From: Treponema sp.
GTDB taxonomy: Bacteria > Spirochaetota > Spirochaetia > Treponematales > Breznakiellaceae
Assembly: GCA_031258505.1 (NCBI GenBank)
Contig: JAIRMT010000006.1
Coordinates: 1 to 11,579 of the forward strand
Direction: 5' to 3'
Length of the DNA: 11,579 nucleotides
Below the pieces are notes generated by a model. That model ran no database searches, was not told the origin of the DNA, and saw only the letters and a list, made by a program, of their open reading frames with translations. Of the stretch, positions 1 to 5,134 are shown piece by piece (position 1 is the stretch's first letter; every line of letters begins with the position of its first letter). Both the position numbers and the translations under genes were made by a program.

Positions 1-59
1 TGCCTAGCATTTTGAGGATTCAGAGTATAAGCGAGCCTGCGACATTCTTCACGATTCAT
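1..59 (-). CDS. Possible 5' end of a gene running off the left edge
   Basis: An ATG at 59 opens a frame of 19 codons (starting MNREECRRLAYTLNP) that is still open at the window edge. The reason to take it seriously is position: a consensus sigma-70 promoter lies immediately upstream with its -10 box ending at 66, so transcription would begin at about 58-60, on or next to the A of the ATG. If translated, the message would be leaderless, since no Shine-Dalgarno site fits. The fragment is too short to assign a family. The promoter might instead serve a small RNA, or a gene that starts further left. Confidence 0.3.
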   Translation of the reverse strand, partial: MNREECRRLAYTLNPQNAR

Positions 60-65
60 AAGATT

Positions 66-94
66 ATTATATACCGGCGCGTAACATTTGTCAA
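66..94 (-). promoter_or_regulatory. Sigma-70 consensus promoter pointing out of the left edge
   Basis: On the minus strand there is a perfect -35 TTGACA (94-89), a 17-nt spacer and a perfect -10 TATAAT (71-66). The start point would fall near 59. The ten bases ACTTGACAAA around the -35 recur in the plus-strand promoter at 11445-11477, so both ends of the window carry related outward-facing promoters. Confidence 0.65.
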
Positions 95-619
95 GTAGTT
101 CGCAAAAATTTCTTTAAAATTTTTCTCGCTGGTCTTAAACCATGTTGCCACTTCTTCAGTCTAGGAACCACAAACGCGAGACCCGCCTTCCAGCGGGTGC
201 GCGTGGGTAAGGGAATGGCCGTATAAAAACGATAAGTATACCTAATGACAAAACATGAGTGCTGTCTGCGCATTGACCCGAATCTTTTATTGTACAGAGT
301 ATCAATGATGAGCCTTTGGAAGAGGCGATTCGCGTCCGGCGAGCAGGGGACAAAGCGGTAAGGCTCTTTCCTTTTGATGAGGAGCGCATCTTCATAGCCG
401 CGATCCCCGCAGCAAGAACCAGCGACAGGTGCTTGAAAAAGAACTCACTCTAGCTAGAATGTTGCCGTTCAAGGCCGCGCACGCACAGGCGGAGAACGTT
501 TTTCTCAAGATTGACAGTAATCTTTCTCCAATGACGTAAGGCGAAAACTTGCCCATGTCGTTACAGAGAGAAGATAGGCTAAGGGCCTTATCATCATGTA
601 TTTCAACGGAACTGAACAT
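95..619 (-). other. Region without a convincing gene; possible decayed coding remnants
   Basis: No long intact frame is credible here, but short protein-like stretches occur in changing frames. On the minus strand an ATG at 619 sits behind GGAG, inside the last codons and stop of the upstream gene, and begins MFSSVEIHDDKALSLSSLCN. Near 524 the protein-like reading moves to another frame (ITVNLEKNVLRLCVRG, stopped at 452-450). It then moves to the third frame from 444 (with GYEDALLIKRKEPYRF) down to about 270. On the plus strand, the frame ending in the stop at 451-453 has RNY-like codon bias and contains DEPLEEAIRVRR. Either strand could hold a frameshifted pseudogene. A short perfect hairpin (ACCCGC / GCGGGT, 181-198) has no T tract. 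Confidence 0.25.
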
Positions 620-625
620 TTGCAA

Positions 626-2686
626 TTACTCCAGCGGCGGGAAGTAACCGATGCTGTCGCGGCCTGAGCGTTCCATGAGGTAGACTTCGGCTTCCACTGG
701 CAGGTAAGCGCGGCCAAAGTCGGTGGGTAGCTGGGAACGGTATCTCAGGATGTAGGTTCCGCTGGGAGTGGCGGCTATGTCGCGTATAACCGGGCCTATG
801 CCTTGGGGCTGGTAGAGAGACAGCGCTTCACCGCCGGTTTGATTGCAGAGGTAGCGGAGTTCTTCACCGGCTTGATTGCCGCCAAGCATGATCGCGTAAA
901 AGATAATACCGTTATTGGCAAGATAGGAGGCCAGTTCGGAAAGACTGTACTGCTCAAAAGCCAGCTCGCCAAGATTACCTGAACCAACAAACACCACAGC
1001 GCGTTTCTTGTCCATCGGGAGCAGGTCGGTTGCGGCAAGGCGCAAGCCCAGGTCGAAGCGCCAGTTCTGACTATACGAGGCTGGATTGCCCCGCGCCGCA
1101 GACGCTACATCAGCGGTAAGCTCGCTGACTCGCTCCTTAACCGGCTCTTCGCCTGCTGAAACCAGGGACACAAGGTTACCCGACAAGTTGGCGCGTATGT
1201 CCTTGAGCGCCACTTCCATATCAAGCTGCACGCCCAGGGTAAGATTCGAGCGCTCCATGAGTACGCTTATGTCGGCGGTATTGGCGCGATAACCTGCGCC
1301 GATAAAACTTTGCTCAATAACAGCGCGGCCTTCCTCACTAAGGAGAAAGTTCCGCGCATCAAGGCCAACAATTGGGCGGCGCAGGCGGTCCTGCACTGTT
1401 ACCTCAACCGTAACAGTGGGGAATGAAGAAGCGAACACGCGATCTATCTGCACAAACAGACCGGCGGCCATGTCGTTCAAGCGGGTCATCACCGAAACTT
1501 CGTCGCCCTGAAAATTGGCGACAAGCACATTGCCGTTCTTGTCCATTTCCGCGCCAACAATCCGCACGGAACTGTTGCCCGCCATACCCAGCTCCCGAAC
1601 AAGTGCTGAATCAAGCTCAATGACGAGAATCCGGTTGGTGTCGGCCACAAGCAGAGCGCCATCAGGCAGAAAGCGGAGGCTCTCCGGGCCGGAAAGTCCT
1701 TCTTTGACAAAGACTTCCTGGTAGGCGCCGTTTCGGTCAAACCGGTAAATCTGCTTTGTCGCGTTGTCGGCGACATAGACCATGCCGTCTTTGGCCGCAA
1801 TACCGGTTGGGGAAAGGAGCCCGGGAAAAAGCATAGTTCTGCTTCCAAACGACAGAATAAACCCGCCATCTGGATCAAACTTGGATATACGGCGATTACC
1901 ATAATCAACCACATAGAGGTAGCCCTCTTCGTCTATGGCGAGGTTCTGCGGGCCGACAAGCATACCATTGTCCCGGACTGTTGAGCCAATGTACGAGAGC
2001 CAATCCCCATTCGCACTAAGTATGCTCACTCGCCCGCCGCGGAACTCGGAGACGTACATCCGGCCATCAAGACCGCGTACAATGTCGTAGGGTCGGTCGA
2101 AACCATTGATCGGCCCGCGCACGCGCTGTCTAATAACGCCGTTTATGTCAATACGAACCAGTTCATTGCTTCCGTAAGCCACAACCCAGGCCGAACCGTC
2201 ATCAAGCGGCAGTATGGCAGTTGGTTGCTTGAAGTAGACCATATCGCCTGAGCGCCCTGGGTATCGACCGGAGGCGACATAGCGCACGTTATCTTCCACA
2301 AGGGGCAGAAGACTGCGCCTATTACGCACAGTCTCAATACGGCTTCCCAGCAGTATGGCCTCTGGCGAAGAGGTCCCGTAGGCTTGGGCCGAGTTACTCC
2401 AGACCCTCAGCGCAGTTGCCTCAAGGCCGGAACGGTAGTAGGCGCGTCCCAGCCAGTCCATGATGAGCGGTTCACCAGGCAGGTACGAAAGGGCCTGTTC
2501 AAAGGAAAGAATCGCTTCGTTAAAAGCAAAGCGGTTATACGCCTGCACCCCTATCCGAAATTCTTCACGCGCATAGAGGGTGTTCATATCTGCGGGAGAA
2601 AGTGAATTTCTGCCTATGGACTGTGCCTCAAGCGGCGCTTTCAATAATAGTGGGAAAAGCAGGAGGACAAGGCACAGGCGTTTCAC
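626..2686 (-). CDS. Exported TPR / NHL beta-propeller / VWA-like protein
   Basis: This 686-residue protein is probably periplasmic or surface-exposed and used for protein-protein contact. Residues 1-21 form a signal peptide (MKR, a Leu-rich core, cleavage after LEA). Residues about 38-100 look like TPR helices (AYNRFAFNEAILSFEQAL). About 130-390 hold NHL-type propeller blades (GPQNLAIDEEGYLYVVDYGN, SPTGIAAKDGMVYVADNA). About 410-670 resemble a VWFA-related module, with a short beta domain (VEVTVQDRLRRPIVGLDARN), then DISVLMERS and later RAVVFVGSGNLG. The metal-site motif is degenerate: DxS lacks the second Ser, and the usual TDG position reads GSG. The start is GTG at 2686, because the ATG at 2688 is followed at once by TGA; GGGAG lies 6 nt upstream. 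The TPR gene stop is 1 nt away, so translation is probably coupled. The exact role is unknown. Confidence 0.85.
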   Translation of the reverse strand: MKRLCLVLLLFPLLLKAPLEAQSIGRNSLSPADMNTLYAREEFRIGVQAYNRFAFNEAILSFEQALSYLPGEPLIMDWLGRAYYRSGLEATALRVWSNSAQAYGTSSPEAILLGSRIETVRNRRSLLPLVEDNVRYVASGRYPGRSGDMVYFKQPTAILPLDDGSAWVVAYGSNELVRIDINGVIRQRVRGPINGFDRPYDIVRGLDGRMYVSEFRGGRVSILSANGDWLSYIGSTVRDNGMLVGPQNLAIDEEGYLYVVDYGNRRISKFDPDGGFILSFGSRTMLFPGLLSPTGIAAKDGMVYVADNATKQIYRFDRNGAYQEVFVKEGLSGPESLRFLPDGALLVADTNRILVIELDSALVRELGMAGNSSVRIVGAEMDKNGNVLVANFQGDEVSVMTRLNDMAAGLFVQIDRVFASSFPTVTVEVTVQDRLRRPIVGLDARNFLLSEEGRAVIEQSFIGAGYRANTADISVLMERSNLTLGVQLDMEVALKDIRANLSGNLVSLVSAGEEPVKERVSELTADVASAARGNPASYSQNWRFDLGLRLAATDLLPMDKKRAVVFVGSGNLGELAFEQYSLSELASYLANNGIIFYAIMLGGNQAGEELRYLCNQTGGEALSLYQPQGIGPVIRDIAATPSGTYILRYRSQLPTDFGRAYLPVEAEVYLMERSGRDSIGYFPPLE

Positions 2687-2687
2687 A

Positions 2688-3356
2688 TTACACTCCCGCG
2701 ACTATCCTGATGTGGTTGCGTATCTCTTTCTGCTGGGGCTGGGGCGCGGCATCCAGCGCCTTGCGTAACCAGTTTGTGGCTTCACTGAAATTGCCGTTCT
2801 TGAAGTATGCCCAACCCAGTGAATCAAGATAGGCTGCGTTTTTTGGGTTAGTGTTCACGGCTTTCTTGCAGAAGGATATACCTTGCGCTATGTTCATGTC
2901 GGTATCCACAAGGATATACCCAAGTCCATTGAGCGCAGTGGCGTTGCGCTCATCCATCTTGAGCGCCTTACCATAACACTCAATCGCCTTGTTGTACTGC
3001 TTTTCTTTCCACGCGGCAAAACCCATGATCAGGTAGAGTTGCGGGGTTTCAGAACTGGTGTTTATCACATGCTCAAGCTCGAACTGCGCCAGTTTCGCGC
3101 GATTGGTAATTGTATAAACATACGCCAAGGCGAGACGGCACTGGTACACCCTCGGCGGATACTTATTCGCTGTTATCACCTGTTCCAGATAGAGCAGCGC
3201 CTCGTCGTAACATTCGAGCTTGGTATAACACAGCCCCAGATAATAGGCCAGCTCTACCGACTCATCGCTTTTCTCGTTTACCTCTACCTGTAAAAACGCC
3301 TCAAGTGCTTTTTCCCAGCGCTTCATGTTAAAAAGCCGTATACCTTCCTTCAACAT
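2688..3356 (-). CDS. Cytoplasmic TPR repeat protein
   Basis: This is a protein of about 222 residues made almost entirely of tetratricopeptide repeats. Five or six helix pairs can be seen, for example AYYLGLCYTKLECYDEALLY, QLYLIMGFAAWKEKQYNKAI and YLDSLGWAYFKNGNFSEATN. TPR arrays are protein-binding scaffolds, and no partner can be read from sequence. There is no signal peptide or membrane segment, so it should be cytoplasmic. An ATG at 3416 would give 242 residues but overlaps the galactokinase by 44 bp and has no ribosome binding site. The ATG at 3356 has GGAGGGG just upstream, in the 16-nt gap after the galactokinase stop, so I choose it. It is the middle gene of a three-gene operon and ends in a TAA 1 nt before the next GTG start. 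Confidence 0.85.
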   Translation of the reverse strand: MLKEGIRLFNMKRWEKALEAFLQVEVNEKSDESVELAYYLGLCYTKLECYDEALLYLEQVITANKYPPRVYQCRLALAYVYTITNRAKLAQFELEHVINTSSETPQLYLIMGFAAWKEKQYNKAIECYGKALKMDERNATALNGLGYILVDTDMNIAQGISFCKKAVNTNPKNAAYLDSLGWAYFKNGNFSEATNWLRKALDAAPQPQQKEIRNHIRIVAGV

Positions 3357-3372
3357 TGTCCCCTCCGTGTCG

Positions 3373-4548
3373 CTAAACAGGCTCCAAGTGCGCCCGATCA
3401 GCGGGTTTGATTTCATATATTATCGGATGAAAACCAAAAATCCTCTCATAATCTTCAAGTCGGCGCTTGTATTCCTCGATAACCTGCTCTCTGATGATTG
3501 TGTAGGTACAGCCGCCAAAGCCCCGACCAGTCATACGCGAGCCCAGTACGCCATCCAGTTCCTGCGCCCGTTTCACCAGCCAGTCAATCTCCGGGCAGGA
3601 CACCTCGTAGAGGTCTCGCAGACTCTCATGGGAGTGAAGGATAATCTTGGTGAGCGCAGGCTGGTCTGCCTTGAGCAGAGCTTCCTCTGCCTCGTCGATA
3701 CGCCGTAGTTCCTGCACAATGTGCATACAGCGCCGCCGAATCTCCTCTGGCAAGTCGCCCATTGACTCGACCAGGTCAGCGGTAACAAAGTTCCTGAAAC
3801 TGGTTCCTGAGTGCTTGCGGGCCAGTAACTGCAGCCCATGTTTGAGGTCCCGACGCCGTTCCTTAAGTTCTTCATCGACCCCCATACGCGGCACCCGCGA
3901 ATCCATGATGAGTATCTTATAGTTATTATCAAGACTTGTCCTAATTGGCGTTACTTCCAGATTGAGTTCGTCCACAATGAGGAAGCTGTTTTTTTCTGCG
4001 AACAGGGCAATGGCGTAGTCAACGGCAGTATCCTTCTTACCAAAGAAGGTTTTATGGGCAGGGATGAGTTTGCTCAACAGGTCTTCATCGCTGAGTTTCA
4101 CATTAAAGAAGCCCCGGAGCGCGATCGCAGCCGCCACTTCAATGGCGGAGGATGAGGCCAGCCCGATCTGCTGGGGAATATCGCCGGCAACCGTGAAGTT
4201 TAAACCCTTAACTGGAAAGCCCAGCCCCGCGAAGATGTGGACAGCAACCTTAAGATAGTTAGCCCAGCGATCTTCGCGTTTATATTTGAGATTGATCAGC
4301 GTCGTGCGCTTACGCTCTCCCAGGTCAGCGGCAAAGAACCGAAGCGAATTGTCCTTACGGAGACTCACCGCGACCCGAATGTATCGGTCTATCGCCGATG
4401 AGAGAAATAATCCGGCCTTTGGCTCACCATGCTCACCCAGGTAGTGAACTCTGCCTGGCGCCTCGGCAATGACAACTTTTCCCAAAGATTCGGATCGGTC
4501 GGCGTCTAACTCGTATTCCGTACGATGGATGTGACCGATATCGAGCAT
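3373..4548 (-). CDS. galK: Galactokinase (GHMP kinase family)
   Basis: Galactokinase phosphorylates galactose at O1 with ATP, the entry step of the Leloir pathway. The 391-residue length fits the family. Motif 1 is at residues 30-46 (APGRVHYLGEHGEPKAG), the ATP loop at 122-135 (GDIPQQIGLASSSA), the likely catalytic Asp at 177 (TAVDYAIALF; spacing to the following LIVD matches the GIMDQ region of GalK), and the C-terminal GHMP motif at about 337-348 (SRMTGRGFGGCT). Motif 1 is atypical: the usual GEHTDYNGG reads GEHGEPKAG, replacing the Asp that contacts galactose with Glu and losing the Asn of GRVNLIGEH. Substrate range could therefore differ (another hexose, a GalNAc-type sugar or arabinose). 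It is the first gene of the operon; a GAGGG site precedes the ATG by about 9 nt. Confidence 0.85.
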   Translation of the reverse strand: MLDIGHIHRTEYELDADRSESLGKVVIAEAPGRVHYLGEHGEPKAGLFLSSAIDRYIRVAVSLRKDNSLRFFAADLGERKRTTLINLKYKREDRWANYLKVAVHIFAGLGFPVKGLNFTVAGDIPQQIGLASSSAIEVAAAIALRGFFNVKLSDEDLLSKLIPAHKTFFGKKDTAVDYAIALFAEKNSFLIVDELNLEVTPIRTSLDNNYKILIMDSRVPRMGVDEELKERRRDLKHGLQLLARKHSGTSFRNFVTADLVESMGDLPEEIRRRCMHIVQELRRIDEAEEALLKADQPALTKIILHSHESLRDLYEVSCPEIDWLVKRAQELDGVLGSRMTGRGFGGCTYTIIREQVIEEYKRRLEDYERIFGFHPIIYEIKPADRAHLEPV

Positions 4549-4593
4549 TTCTGCAAACCCTCACAATTTTTATAGACTTAAGTACATGAATCG

Positions 4594-4616
4594 GTTCCAA
4601 AGCTTAGTTTTGGAAC
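4594..4616. promoter_or_regulatory. Inverted repeat in the galactokinase leader
   Basis: GTTCCAAA and TTTGGAAC form perfect 8-bp arms around a 7-nt centre, about 45 bp upstream of the galactokinase ATG and downstream of its predicted start point. A further TTTTGGAA follows 13 bp on at 4621-4628. It could be an operator or an mRNA hairpin. There is no T tract, so it is not an intrinsic terminator. Confidence 0.4.
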
Positions 4617-4763
4617 TGACTTTTGGAAAACCAGTCTAAAACCTGATTTCCCTCTAAATCTAAAATAACAACTCAAACCCACGATAGTTTCACTCTTATC
4701 ACCAAGAGCCAGCGCTCTCATGTCTACACGTTGATTCCCCGCACTGCACGGGTACAACATACT

Positions 4764-4792
4764 ATACTAAGCTATCTTTAGCTCAATGTCAA
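4764..4792 (-). promoter_or_regulatory. Predicted promoter of the galactokinase operon
   Basis: On the minus strand, -35 TTGACA (4792-4787), a 17-nt spacer and TAGTAT (4769-4764) give a good sigma-70 fit. The start near 4757 implies a leader of about 210 nt. Within the spacer, AGCTA and TAGCT arms (4770-4783) form a small dyad. The 10-mer CTATCTTTAG (4772-4781) recurs inverted at 4843-4852 on the upstream side. Both could bind a regulator. The leader has no convincing ORF. Confidence 0.5.
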
Positions 4793-4908
4793 CAAGAGTT
4801 GCATCTTATCTTTTACCGTTATACCGCCTTATATCCATAGACCTAAAGATAGTAGGGTTACGCGGTTTTGATAAACCAGAGGTACAAACTAACTCCACGC
4901 GCTCATAT

Positions 4909-4940
4909 AAAAAAAGCGGCGGGTGGGAACGACCCGCCGC
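4909..4940 (-). terminator. Intrinsic terminator of the tRNA-Met transcript
   Basis: Perfect 9-bp GC-rich arms (GCGGCGGGT / ACCCGCCGC, 4916-4924 and 4932-4940) enclose a 7-nt loop. On the minus strand they are followed directly by seven T residues (4915-4909). It lies about 50 nt downstream of the tRNA and insulates it from the galactokinase promoter region. Confidence 0.85.
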
Positions 4941-4970
4941 AGGAGGTATGCCCACCGGGCAGCAGAAACA

Positions 4971-4990
4971 CGACGAGTGGGAACTCGTCG
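4971..4990 (-). repeat. Hairpin in the tRNA 3' trailer
   Basis: CGACGAG and CTCGTCG form a perfect 7-bp stem with a 6-nt loop, beginning one nucleotide past the tRNA discriminator base. It may guide 3' processing. Its loop region shares GTGGGAAC (plus strand) with the terminator hairpin 40 bp away. Confidence 0.5.
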
Positions 4991-4991
4991 A

Positions 4992-5064
4992 TAGCGGCAA
5001 CGGGGATTGAACCTGTGACACAACGGTTATGAGCCGTTTGCTCTGCCAACTGAGCTATGCCGCC
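4992..5064 (-). tRNA. tRNA-Met (CAU), elongator
   Basis: A 73-nt cloverleaf can be folded by eye. The acceptor is GGCGGCA with TGCCGCT (including a terminal G-U), the D arm is GCTC/GAGC, the anticodon stem is AACGG/CCGTT around CTCATAA, and the T arm is ACAGG TTCAATC CCCGT. The T stem has one A-C mismatch, as I recall is also seen in E. coli elongator tRNA-Met. The anticodon stem lacks the three G-C pairs of initiator tRNA. A lysidine-modified tRNA-Ile is the alternative but fits the acceptor less well. CCA is not encoded. Confidence 0.9.
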
Positions 5065-5070
5065 ATTACA

Positions 5071-5100
5071 TTGCCTAAGTTACCAGATACACGATAATAT
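5071..5100 (+). promoter_or_regulatory. Predicted promoter of thrA
   Basis: TTGCCT (5071-5076), an 18-nt spacer and TAATAT (5095-5100) precede thrA. The start would be near 5106-5108, giving a leader of about 27 nt. The -10 overlaps the -35 of the divergent tRNA promoter, so the two polymerases would compete. Confidence 0.45.
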
Positions 5101-5105
5101 GTCAA
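5077..5105 (-). promoter_or_regulatory. Promoter of tRNA-Met
   Basis: On the minus strand, -35 TTGACA (5105-5100), a 17-nt spacer and -10 TAACTT (5082-5077) place the start at about 5070, roughly 6 nt before the tRNA 5' end. It overlaps the predicted thrA promoter on the other strand. Confidence 0.55.
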
Positions 5106-5124
5106 GCACATTTTTCTGTGCTTG
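5103..5124 (+). promoter_or_regulatory. Inverted repeat at the thrA start point and RBS
   Basis: CAAGCACA and TGTGCTTG form perfect 8-bp arms around TTTTTC. The 3' arm ends in the first G of the GGAG ribosome binding site of thrA. If transcription starts upstream of 5103 the RNA hairpin would sit against the RBS. If it starts near 5107, as predicted, the repeat is better read as a DNA operator at +1. Confidence 0.45.
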
Positions 5125-5134
5125 GAGATAAATT

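Noticed and set aside
2883..3293. Plus-strand ORF of 136 codons
   Set aside because: It is antisense to the TPR gene, whose repeat motifs are unambiguous.
3357..3416. Upstream ATG of the TPR gene at 3416
   Set aside because: It overlaps the galactokinase 3' end and lacks a Shine-Dalgarno site; the ATG at 3356 has GGAGGGG at proper spacing.
4578..4760. 60-codon ORF in the galactokinase leader as a leader peptide
   Set aside because: The start is weak, there is no RBS, and there is no run of regulatory codons; composition looks non-coding.
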